From contig NZ_CADFDB010000020.1 of the NCBI RefSeq assembly GCF_902832845.1, forward strand, positions 16,736 to 80,735: a DNA stretch of 64,000 nucleotides, given 5' to 3'. The translations under genes were made by a program, and so were the position numbers. The notes beneath the pieces were generated by a model. That model searched no databases. It was not told where the DNA came from and saw only the letters and a list, made by a program, of their open reading frames with translations. Source of the DNA: Burkholderia metallica. GTDB lineage: Bacteria > Pseudomonadota > Gammaproteobacteria > Burkholderiales > Burkholderiaceae. Numbering within the stretch: position 1 is the stretch's first letter; each line of letters starts with the position of its first letter. Positions 17,769-25,273 of this stretch are shown here, piece by piece.

Positions 17769-18788
17769 TTACTTGCGGTCGACGATCACCTGGTCGAACG
17801 TGCCGCCGTCGGCGAAGTGCGTCTTCTGCGCGTTCGCCCAACTGCCGAAGACCTGCTCGACGCTGAACGTCTTCAGCGGCTTGAATTCGGCCGCATGCTT
17901 CTTCAGCACGTTCGCGTCGCGCGGGCGCAGATGGTGCTGCGCGATGATCTCCTGCGCTTCCGGCGTATACAGGTAGTCGAGATACGCCTGCGCGACCTTG
18001 CGCGTGCCCTTCTTGTCGACGACCTTGTCGACGACGGCGACGGGCGGCTCCGCGAGGATGCTCGCCGACGGATACACGGCGTCGAACTGCGCGCCCGACG
18101 CGCCTGTGTCCATCAGCGCGACTTCGTTCTCGAACGTGACCAGCACGTCGCCGATGCCGCGCTGCGTGAACGTCGTCGTCGCGCCCCGGCCGCCGGAATC
18201 GAGCACCGGCACGTTGCGGAAGATCGCCTTCTCGAAGTCGATCGCCTGCTGGTCGGTCGCGCCCTTCTGCTTCTGGAAGCCCCACGCGGCGAGATACGCA
18301 TAGCGGCCGTTGCCCGACGTCTTCGGGTTCGCGATGATCACCTGCACACCCGGCTTCGCGAGGTCGCTCCAGTCCTTGATCGCCTTCGGGTTGCCCTTGC
18401 GCACGAGGAACACCATCGTGGTCGAGTACGGCGAGCTGTTGTCCGGGAAACGCGCGCGCCAGTCCTTCGGCAGCAACTGGCCACGCTCGGCGAGCAGGTC
18501 GATGTCGTTCGGCTGGTTCATCGTCACGACGTCGGCCTGCAGCCCCTGCAGCACCGACAGCGCCTGCGCGCTCGACGCGCCGTGAGACTGCTTGATCGCG
18601 ACCGTCTCGCCGGTCTTCTGCTTGTACGCGGCGGCGAAGCTTGCGTTGATGTCCTTGTACAGCTCACGCGTCACGTCGTACGACACGTTCAGGATCGACG
18701 TATCCGCGTGCGCGGCCGTCGCCGCCACGACCAGCGCCGCCGCCGCGCCCGTGTGCAGCCAGCGACCGATCCCCTTCATGCTTGCCAT
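17769..18788 (-). CDS. sbp: Periplasmic sulfate-binding protein
   Basis: Substrate-binding component of the sulfate/thiosulfate ABC importer, 339 residues. An N-terminal signal peptide ends near AHA-DT (about residue 27), followed by LNVSYDVTRELYKDIN. Family signatures include KQSHGASSAQA, GLQADVVTMNQPNDIDLL, PKTSGNGRYAYLAAWG and FTQRGIGDVLVTFENEV, which line the sulfate site. ATG at 18788 is chosen; one three codons later (MKGIGRW) is also possible. The permease and ATPase genes (cysTWA) are not next to it. It is probably under CysB control, which I cannot show. A terminator follows. Confidence 0.92.
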   Translation of the reverse strand: MASMKGIGRWLHTGAAAALVVAATAAHADTSILNVSYDVTRELYKDINASFAAAYKQKTGETVAIKQSHGASSAQALSVLQGLQADVVTMNQPNDIDLLAERGQLLPKDWRARFPDNSSPYSTTMVFLVRKGNPKAIKDWSDLAKPGVQVIIANPKTSGNGRYAYLAAWGFQKQKGATDQQAIDFEKAIFRNVPVLDSGGRGATTTFTQRGIGDVLVTFENEVALMDTGASGAQFDAVYPSASILAEPPVAVVDKVVDKKGTRKVAQAYLDYLYTPEAQEIIAQHHLRPRDANVLKKHAAEFKPLKTFSVEQVFGSWANAQKTHFADGGTFDQVIVDRK

Positions 18789-19004
18789 CGTGATATGCCC
18801 CGTTTCCAGTGGTGGTGAATGTGCGTGACGGCACGCGTACGCGCTGTCATCCAAACGTAAGCGGGCATTCTAGCGGCCGCGCGCGGCACGCTTTCCAATC
18901 AGTCGTGGAAAGCAAATCTCGAATTCTGCTAAACGGCGGCGCGCGCTCGCGCGCGGATCGTAACCGGTGTTAAGATCGCCGCTCAGCCCACTTACGGTTC
19001 CTCC

Positions 19005-19100
19005 ATGTCCGCTACCCTGCGCTCGCTTCCGATCCTCGCCGCCGTCGCGGCAGGTGCGCGCGCGGCCGGGCTGAAACTGAAAAAACGACTCCTCGACTGA
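19005..19100 (+). CDS. Possible 31-residue leader peptide upstream of the DapA-family gene
   Basis: ATG at 19005 preceded by TTCCTCC, then MSATLRSLPILAAVAAGARA and a basic end KLKKRLLD. The stop TGA (19098-19100) lies inside a stem CTGACGGG / CCCGTCAG (19097-19104 and 19115-19122). A short ORF whose stop is buried in a hairpin, 140 bp before a DapA-family gene and with lysine codons near its end, resembles an attenuator arrangement. The ribosome binding site is not convincing. The other part of the 451-bp gap between sbp and this aldolase (18789-19004) shows nothing more. Confidence 0.3.
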   Translation: MSATLRSLPILAAVAAGARAAGLKLKKRLLD

Positions 19101-19239
19101 CGGGGACGTCGCGTCCCGTCAGGCGAATGCCGGACGGGATGCCCGCAGGTCGTTTCTCTTTCCTTGCTTGCACGCCTCGCTCCGGCCCTGCGCCGGCGGA
19201 ACGGTTCCTTCCCACTCCGTTTCCATCATGAGGCTTTGC

Positions 19240-20133
19240 ATGAACACACGTTTCGAAGGTATCTGGCTGCCGATCATCACGCCGTTCCATCACGGCGAAG
19301 TCGACCATGCCGCGCTCGCGCGGCTCGCGCGCCACTATGCGGCCGCGGGCATCGCGGGCTTCGTCGCGGGCGCGACGACCGGTGAAGGCGTGCTGCTCGA
19401 CGCGCGCGAACAGGACGCGGTGTTCGCGACGCTGCGCGAAGCGGCGCCCGGGCTGCCGATCGTCGTCGGGCTGACCGCGAGCGCGACGCATCTCGCGGCG
19501 GCCCGTGCGCGCGAACTCGCGGCGTTGCGGCCCGACGGGCTGCTCGTCACGCCGCCCGTCTACGTCCGGCCGACGCAGGACGGCATCCGCCGCCACGTCG
19601 AGGCGATCGTCGACGCGGCCGACCTGCCGGTGCTCGTCTACAACATCCCGTACCGCACGGGCGTGAACGTCGAACTGGAGACGCTGCAGGCGCTCGCGCG
19701 CGACGCGCGGGTCGCGGGCATCAAGGAGTGCGGCGGCACGCTCGACCGGATGAGCCGGCTCGTGCACGACACGCCGCTCGCGATCCTGTCCGGCGACGAC
19801 AACCAGAACTTCGCGGCGATGTGCGCCGGCGCACACGGCGCGATCGCGAGCAGCGCGCACGTGCTGCCCGAATGGCACGTGCGCATCCATGCGCTGCTGC
19901 GCGACGGCCGGCTCGCCGATGCACGGCGCCTGTCGGTCGCGCTGCAGCCGCTCGTCGCGGCGCTGTTCGCGGAGCCGAACCCGGCGCCGGTGAAGGCCGT
20001 GCTGGCCGCGCAAGGCTGGTGCGAAGACGGGCTGCGGCTGCCGTTCGTGCCGGTGAGTGACGCGTTGAGGGCGCGGCTGGCGGCGATCCGGGCGGCACTG
20101 AACGAAGTCGAGCCGGACATCGCAGCGGCATGA
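19240..20133 (+). CDS. DapA-family aldolase (4-hydroxy-tetrahydrodipicolinate synthase-like)
   Basis: TIM-barrel class I aldolase of the DapA/NAL family, 297 residues. The active-site parts are visible: GATTGEG with the two threonines (46-47), the catalytic tyrosine in YNIPYRTG (134) and the Schiff-base lysine in GIKECGG (162). This would fit condensation of pyruvate with aspartate semialdehyde, but Burkholderia carry several paralogs of other specificity (for example for 4-hydroxyproline or sugar acids), so I do not call it dapA outright. ATGAGG gives a ribosome site 6 nt before the ATG at 19240; a longer start is weaker. A possible leader ORF with a hairpin precedes it. Confidence 0.85.
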   Translation: MNTRFEGIWLPIITPFHHGEVDHAALARLARHYAAAGIAGFVAGATTGEGVLLDAREQDAVFATLREAAPGLPIVVGLTASATHLAAARARELAALRPDGLLVTPPVYVRPTQDGIRRHVEAIVDAADLPVLVYNIPYRTGVNVELETLQALARDARVAGIKECGGTLDRMSRLVHDTPLAILSGDDNQNFAAMCAGAHGAIASSAHVLPEWHVRIHALLRDGRLADARRLSVALQPLVAALFAEPNPAPVKAVLAAQGWCEDGLRLPFVPVSDALRARLAAIRAALNEVEPDIAAA

Positions 20134-20147
20134 ATCCCGTCGGCGGC

Positions 20148-20229
20148 CAAGACTGCGCACCCGTGCGCTGAGCCTGGGGTCGTGGGTCACGACCCACAAA
20201 AAGATGCGCGTATCGAGCAACAACCGCAT
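20148..20229 (-). pseudogene. Remnant of a PIN-domain toxin (VapC type)
   Basis: Minus-strand ATG at 20229 begins MRLLLDTRIFLWVVTHDPRL, the typical first strand of PIN-domain ribonucleases (LLLDTHIFLW with the first metal-binding Asp). Similarity ends after about 27 residues (SARVRSL), and the frame then runs as an antisense shadow of the DapA-family gene. The other acidic residues of the PIN active site are therefore absent, so no toxin activity is expected. It directly follows an antitoxin-like remnant. Confidence 0.65.
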
Positions 20230-20438
20230 CAGCGCCCTTCGAAAGCATCCAGCAGGTCATCGGGCAGCGGAGCGTCGAAATCGTCCGCGATCCGGGCCTG
20301 CCCTTGCAGCACGCCGAACCGCACGGGCGCATCGGCCGTCACGCGCCGATCGGCTGAAGCCCTGTCGCCGTGAATCGCGGCATCTGTCCTTTGACGCCGA
20401 TCGACGTCGCTGCCGCCGGGTGTATTCGCGTCTTGCAT
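20229..20438 (-). pseudogene. Degenerate Phd/VapB-type antitoxin
   Basis: A 69-residue ORF ends RFGVLQGQARIADDFDAPLP-DDLLDAFEGR, the usual C-terminus of Phd-family antitoxins paired with PIN toxins (the dash marks a break added only to shorten the string). The start has a good GGAGG (20450 side) but the N-terminal half, MQDANTPGGSDVDRR, does not look like the DNA-binding Phd fold (expected near VNIHEAKTHLSRL). Another frame over the same DNA gives a better match to parts of it, suggesting frameshifts. The stop overlaps the toxin start by the usual ATG/TGA type junction. I read the pair as a decayed toxin-antitoxin module. Confidence 0.55.
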
Positions 20439-20558
20439 GATGACCTCCGTTTCAAGTGAACCCCACTGTAATCAGGTTCACGCGATCGATCCATTCGACC
20501 GATCGGCAGAGGGCTTGCCGAACCGCACCGCAACCCACGGCGCAAAGCGAGCGTCTTG

Positions 20559-21623
20559 TCACGCCGCCAGCACCGCCCCCTCCGTCGCCTCCCGCACCGC
20601 CTGCTTCACGATCCGCGCGAGCCGATCGACGGTCGGCGTCGCCGACGACGTGCGCCGCAGCAGGATCAGCGGCAGGCTGGGCAGCGCCGGCAGCCCGCAC
20701 GAAGCCGCATCGAGCACGCGCACCGACGCCGGCAGCCCGTAGTGCGAGCGCACCGTCAGCCCGAGGCCGGCCGCCGCCGCGGCCCATAACCCGGCGAGAC
20801 TCGGCGTCGTGAACGCAACGCGCCAGGGCATGCCGGCGCGGTCGAGCGCGGCGGTCGCCGCGCCGAAGAACCGGCACGGCCGGTCGAACACGACGAGCGG
20901 CAGCGGCTCGCCCGGCACGGCCATCGCGCCGATGCCCGTTTCGCCGCGCGGCGCCTCCGTGTCGTCGGCCTCCGTGCCGCCGCCCGGCGTGCCGAAACCG
21001 CCCGCGCCCGGGCCCGCCGCGCCGACCCACTGCATCGGCACGTGCGCGATCGCTTCGCTGTCGACGCCCGCGCGCGCCACCAGCGCCGCCGATGCCGGGT
21101 CGCCCCACACCAGCGCGAGATCGAGCTGGTTCGCGTCGAGCCGGTCGAGCAGGTCGGCATTGCGCGCGACGCGCGCCTCGATCCGCACCTTCGGATGCGC
21201 GCGCGCGAACCGCCCGAGCACGTCGGGCAAAATCGCCTCGCCGAAATCCTCCTGCAGCCCGACGCGCACCCAGCCGTCGAGATTCATCCCGCGCACCGCC
21301 GCGGCCGCCTCGTCGTTCAGCTCGATCATTCGCCGCGCATAGCGCAGCATCGCGTCGCCGGCGTCGGTCAGCGCCAGCCCGCGCCCGGCTTTCACGAACA
21401 GCGGCGTGCCGGCCTGCTCCTCGAGCTTGCGGATCTGCGCGCTCACCGCCGACGACGAGCGCGCGACGCGATCGGCCGCCTTCGCAAAACTGCCGAGATC
21501 CACGCCCGCGACGAGGCTGCGCAGCGCCGCCACGTCGAAGTTGGGCCGCACCCGTGCGGCATCGGCTTGCGCGAACGACTCGCCGTCGCCGCGCGGAACG
21601 TCTTGTCCGGACATCTCAACCAT
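20559..21623 (-). CDS. LysR-family transcriptional regulator with glycine-rich insertion
   Basis: LysR activator/repressor of 354 residues, longer than the usual 290-320. The winged helix-turn-helix is at about 32-90 (SFAKAADRVARSSSAVSAQI, then FVKAGRGLALTDAGDAMLRY). The ligand-binding domain follows but is interrupted near 197-235 by a Gly/Pro/Glu-rich stretch (GPGAGGFGTPGGGTEADDTE) that I do not expect in the family fold. A 27-residue N-terminal extension precedes the DNA-binding part. It is divergent from an MFS transporter, its likely target. ATG at 21623 or 21614 are both possible. Confidence 0.88.
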   Translation of the reverse strand: MVEMSGQDVPRGDGESFAQADAARVRPNFDVAALRSLVAGVDLGSFAKAADRVARSSSAVSAQIRKLEEQAGTPLFVKAGRGLALTDAGDAMLRYARRMIELNDEAAAAVRGMNLDGWVRVGLQEDFGEAILPDVLGRFARAHPKVRIEARVARNADLLDRLDANQLDLALVWGDPASAALVARAGVDSEAIAHVPMQWVGAAGPGAGGFGTPGGGTEADDTEAPRGETGIGAMAVPGEPLPLVVFDRPCRFFGAATAALDRAGMPWRVAFTTPSLAGLWAAAAAGLGLTVRSHYGLPASVRVLDAASCGLPALPSLPLILLRRTSSATPTVDRLARIVKQAVREATEGAVLAA

Positions 21624-21720
21624 CCTGTTTTATCGAACGATCCATCAAGAACTTTCCGATTTTCAGGATGAATGTAGGCCGCCAGACTGTCGATGTCAAT
21701 TTCCAACCGGGCCTGCCGTC

Positions 21721-23004
21721 ATGGATACCTCGTACGTCGCTTCCCCCTCCTCGCCCGCCCGCGCTGCGCGCGGTCCCGCCCATCGCTGGCGCGTGCTGGC
21801 CGCCGGCGTCGCCGCGAACATGAGCTTCTCCGCGGCGGCGGCCGGCATTCCGACCACGGCCGTCTGGATGCGCACGGCCTACCACCTCGACAACCACGCA
21901 CTCGGCCTCGTGCTCGGCGCGCTCGGCTTCGGCGTCGCGCTGTCCGAGCTGCCGTGGGGCATGGCCGCCGACCGCTTCGGCGACCGCCGCGTGCTGCTCG
22001 CCGGGCTCGTCGCGACGGCCTCGATGTTCGCGCTGATGGTGGCCACGATCGTTCCGACCGCGCACGGCGTGCCGCCGCTGCTGCGCGTCGTCGCGGCGAT
22101 GTGCTGCGTCGGGCTGCTCGGCGGCAGCGTGAACGGGTCGAGCGGGCGCGCGGTGATGCGCTGGTTCGGCGAGCGCGAACGCGGGCTCGCGATGAGCATC
22201 CGTCAGACGGCCGTGCCGCTGGGCGGCGGCATCGGCGCGGCGCTGCTGCCGTCGCTCGCCTCGCACCTCGGCTTTGCTGCGGTATTCGGCGCGCTGATGC
22301 TGCTGTGCGCCGGATCGGCGGCGCTGACCTGGCGCTGGCTGCACGAACCGCCCGCGGCCCCGGCCGTCGCGGCCGCCGCAGCCATTGCCGCGCCACGTGC
22401 GACCGGGCCCGCGCATCGTGCCGCCCCGCGCAGCCGCGGCCCGCTGACGAGCGGCCCCGTGTGGCGCATCGTGCTCGGCATCGGCGCGCTGTGCGCACCG
22501 CAATTCGCGGTGCTCACGTTCGCGACGGTGTTCCTGCACGACTTCGGGCGGCTCGGCCTCGCCGGCATCAGCACGGCGATGGTCGCGCTGCAGCTCGGCG
22601 CGATGGTGATGCGCGTGTGGAGCGGCCGCCATACCGACCGGCACGGCAACCGGCGTGCGTACCTGCGCGGTTCGGTGCTCGTCGCGGCCGGGTCGTTCGC
22701 GCTGCTCGCCGCGGCGACGGCCGGCAGCCCGGCTGTCCCGCTCGCGGCGATCGTCGCGATTCTCGTGTGCGCCGGCGTCTGCGTGTCGGCGTGGCACGGC
22801 GTCGCGTATACGGAGCTCGCAACGCTCGCGGGCGCCAACCACGCGGGCACCGCGCTCGGAATGGCGAACACGATCGTCTATCTCGGGCTGTTCGCGACGC
22901 CGCTCGCGATCCCGCCGCTCCTCGCGGCCGGTTCGTGGAGCGTGGTGTGGCTCGCGGCCGCGCTGGTCGCGGGCGCGACCTATCCGCTGTTCGCCGCGCG
23001 CTAG
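21721..23004 (+). CDS. MFS transporter
   Basis: Major facilitator superfamily inner-membrane carrier, 427 residues, with about 12 membrane segments in two halves joined by an Ala/Pro-rich loop (about 215-240). Motif A of the family appears as GMAADRFGDRRVLL (about 80-93) and again in the second half as SGRHTDRHGNRR. The substrate cannot be told; CynX/NimT-like or drug/organic-anion exporters are alternatives. It is divergent from the LysR gene at 20559 across about 100 bp, which suggests local control. Confidence 0.87.
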   Translation: MDTSYVASPSSPARAARGPAHRWRVLAAGVAANMSFSAAAAGIPTTAVWMRTAYHLDNHALGLVLGALGFGVALSELPWGMAADRFGDRRVLLAGLVATASMFALMVATIVPTAHGVPPLLRVVAAMCCVGLLGGSVNGSSGRAVMRWFGERERGLAMSIRQTAVPLGGGIGAALLPSLASHLGFAAVFGALMLLCAGSAALTWRWLHEPPAAPAVAAAAAIAAPRATGPAHRAAPRSRGPLTSGPVWRIVLGIGALCAPQFAVLTFATVFLHDFGRLGLAGISTAMVALQLGAMVMRVWSGRHTDRHGNRRAYLRGSVLVAAGSFALLAAATAGSPAVPLAAIVAILVCAGVCVSAWHGVAYTELATLAGANHAGTALGMANTIVYLGLFATPLAIPPLLAAGSWSVVWLAAALVAGATYPLFAAR

Positions 23005-23018
23005 CCGCCGCGCTTGCG

Positions 23019-23657
23019 TCAGGCCGCTTCCCGCGCCAGCGCGCGCCGGGCGGCCGGTCGTTCGGCCTCGCGCTGCGCATGAGCGGTCCACGCGGGATGC
23101 CGCGTCATGTCGAGCCCGATCGCGACACCCCAGCGATACAACACGAACAGGAACGGATCGACGATCGAGTGGGCGCCGGGCTCGGCCCACATACGGCCGT
23201 CGGCCAGCGCCGCTTCGATCGTGTCGTTTGCGGCTTCGATCACGCCGCGCCCGTGCGTGCTGACGGCGCCGTGCAGCGCCGGATCGCCGATGAAGCGGCC
23301 CGGCCGCCACAGCGCGCCGTAGCCGACGCCGTGCACCCAGCCGACCAGCCACGCGAGCCATTCGTGGCACCGCGCCTCGCGCAGCGGATCGCCGAGCGGC
23401 AGCAATTGCGTGTCGGGATGACGGCGCGCGAGATACGTGAGGATCGCCGGCGTTTCGGTCAGCACGCGCGGCTCGCCCGGGATCGCGAGCACCGGCACGC
23501 GCGCCTTCGCGTTGATCGCGAGATAGCGCGCTTCGAGATTCTGTTGCTGGCGCACGGAGACGATTTCGACGTCGAACGGCGCGCCGGTTTCCTCCAGCGC
23601 GATGTGGGCGGCAAGCGAGCAGGCGCCCGGCGAAAGATAGAGACGATATGCGTTCAT
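23019..23657 (-). CDS. Glutathione S-transferase (beta-class-like)
   Basis: 212-residue GST. It starts MNAYRLYLSPGACSLAAHIA, where SPGACS with the cysteine is the N-terminal signature of bacterial beta-class enzymes. The cis-proline segment KARVPVLAI and ETPAILTYLARRHP (about 67-80) form the glutathione site, and the helical domain contains GAHSIVDPFLFVLYRWG. The start at 23657 is chosen for this match; a long open frame continues upstream as antisense of the LysR gene. It converges with the MFS gene (15 bp apart) and is divergent from the next LysR gene, its probable regulator. Confidence 0.9.
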   Translation of the reverse strand: MNAYRLYLSPGACSLAAHIALEETGAPFDVEIVSVRQQQNLEARYLAINAKARVPVLAIPGEPRVLTETPAILTYLARRHPDTQLLPLGDPLREARCHEWLAWLVGWVHGVGYGALWRPGRFIGDPALHGAVSTHGRGVIEAANDTIEAALADGRMWAEPGAHSIVDPFLFVLYRWGVAIGLDMTRHPAWTAHAQREAERPAARRALAREAA

Positions 23658-23743
23658 GGTGGCGTGGCCCGACGGGCTGTGGAAGACGGAACCGAGTGTA
23701 GGAACGCGGGCCCGCGCGCCGCAAACGATGAATTGTCGTGCTC

Positions 23744-23766
23744 GGGCATTAGTGTTACTAATACCC
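23744..23766. promoter_or_regulatory. LysR-type palindrome between GST and LysR genes
   Basis: GGGCATTAGT (23744-23753), GTT, ACTAATACCC (23757-23766): a 10-bp inverted repeat with one mismatch and the T-N11-A pattern of LysR boxes. It ends only 2 bp before the lysR start codon at 23769, so binding would block lysR expression while facing the GST promoter about 90 bp away. Confidence 0.75.
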
Positions 23767-23768
23767 GC

Positions 23769-24689
23769 ATGCGACGCATCCACCTTCCTCCGCTGCAGAC
23801 GCTGCGTGCGTTCGAGACCGCCGTGCGGCTGCAGAGCTTCACGCGCGCGGCCGACGCGCTCGCGCTCACGCAAGGCGCCGTCAGCCAGCACATCCGCGCC
23901 CTCGAGGCGCAGCTCGGCTATCCGCTCTTCACGCGCGAGCGCAACGGCGCGACGCCGACGCACGCCGCGCACGCGCTCGCGCTGCAGGTCCGCCAGGGCC
24001 TGAGCGTGCTCGAACGCGCGTTCGAGCCGGCCCTCGCCACGCGCAGCCGCCCGCGCACGTGCGACGTCACGCTCAACGTCAGCGTGCTGCCGAGCGTCGC
24101 CGAGCGCTGGCTCGCGCCGCGCCTGCCGCGCTTCTCGGCCGCGCACCCGCACATCGCGATCGCACTGCACCCGGAGGTCGCGCTCGCGCCGCTGCGCAAG
24201 CGCGACCGTATCGACGTCGCGCTGCGCTACGGGCCCGGCGCGTGGCCGGGCGTCGTCGCCGAGAAGCTGATGAACGAGACGATCTTTCCGGTCGCGAGCC
24301 CCGCGTACCGCAATCGCGACGGCATCGCGCCACGCGCGCCGGCCGACCTCGTGCGCGCGACGCTGCTGCGCCATCCCGCGCAGCCGTGGGAACCGTGGCT
24401 TCAGGCCGCACGGCTCGACCTCACCGAATCCGCGCGCGCCCCGCGATTCACCGATGCGAATGCGCTGATCGACGCCGCGCTGAAAGGCCGCGGCGTCGCG
24501 CTCGCGCGCCGCTCGCTGATCGAACCCGAACTCGCGAACGGCTCGCTCGTGCGCGTGTCGACGGTGCGCGTGACCGACGTGTATGCGCACTACGTGGTGT
24601 GGCGCCCCGGCCATCCGCACGAAGCGGCCATCCGCACGTGGCTCGACTGGCTGCGCAGCGAGGTGCGGCGACGCACGCCGCGGCGCTGA
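23769..24689 (+). CDS. LysR-family regulator (GcvA/AmpR-like)
   Basis: 306-residue LysR protein. The N-terminal motif LPPLQTLRAFETAVRLQSFT, followed by RAADALALTQGAVSQHIRAL, is typical of the GcvA/AmpR branch, and the dimerisation helix and two-lobed effector domain follow to the C-terminus. It is divergent from the GST gene and has a LysR-type palindrome immediately before its start, pointing to autorepression and control of the GST. No clear ribosome site precedes the ATG, partly because the palindrome occupies that place. Confidence 0.9.
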   Translation: MRRIHLPPLQTLRAFETAVRLQSFTRAADALALTQGAVSQHIRALEAQLGYPLFTRERNGATPTHAAHALALQVRQGLSVLERAFEPALATRSRPRTCDVTLNVSVLPSVAERWLAPRLPRFSAAHPHIAIALHPEVALAPLRKRDRIDVALRYGPGAWPGVVAEKLMNETIFPVASPAYRNRDGIAPRAPADLVRATLLRHPAQPWEPWLQAARLDLTESARAPRFTDANALIDAALKGRGVALARRSLIEPELANGSLVRVSTVRVTDVYAHYVVWRPGHPHEAAIRTWLDWLRSEVRRRTPRR

Positions 24690-24940
24690 CGCAACGCGAC
24701 CGGCTGCACACGGTCATCATGAACGGCGACGCTGCCGCATACGCGATCGCATCCACGTAAAAGCGCCCTGCCCGCATCCGCATCCGCAAATATTGCGTGC
24801 CGCCGATCGCGCGAAAGCACTTGGTCAGGATGTCGAAAGCATCGTGCGATCACGCGCCGGTCGCAAACGATTCACCGAAACGTCGCATCGCATCGGCATA
24901 CTCGAAAACGTTTCCCGATCAGCCTGCCAGGAGAGAAGTC

Positions 24941-25225
24941 ATGCATCGCGTTTCCGTCGTCGTCGTTCTTTGTGCCGCCGCTCTCGTCGCCGCCTGCAGC
25001 GACGACGCGCCGCACGACGCACACGCGACCGACGCATCGCAGCAGGCCGGCGCATCGGCCGGCTCCGCCAGCGCGTTCAACAACGATGCCGCCGCGAACC
25101 GCGCCGCGTCCGATGCCGCGCCGCTCGCGCCGCCCGTCGTGCACTACCCGCCCGATGACGACGACGACGCGAAGCCCGCGGCCAATGCGGGTGCGTCGAG
25201 TGCCGCCGCGTCGTCGCCCGGCTGA
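24941..25225 (+). CDS. Small putative lipoprotein
   Basis: 94-residue protein with a lipoprotein signal: MHRVSVVVVLCAAALVAACS, lipobox LVAAC with Cys at about 19. The mature part is Ala/Asp-rich, low complexity, and includes a run of five aspartates near PPDDDDDAK. AGGAGAGAAG precedes the ATG at 24941 and fixes the start. It is followed 48 nt later by the phospholipase C gene on the same strand, so the two may be cotranscribed. I do not recognise a function. The 250-bp gap before it shows nothing clear. Confidence 0.7.
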   Translation: MHRVSVVVVLCAAALVAACSDDAPHDAHATDASQQAGASAGSASAFNNDAAANRAASDAAPLAPPVVHYPPDDDDDAKPAANAGASSAAASSPG

Positions 25226-25273
25226 TCCCGCCGCTTTCGTCCCCCGACCGCAGCAGAACCGAGGTGAAACAAC

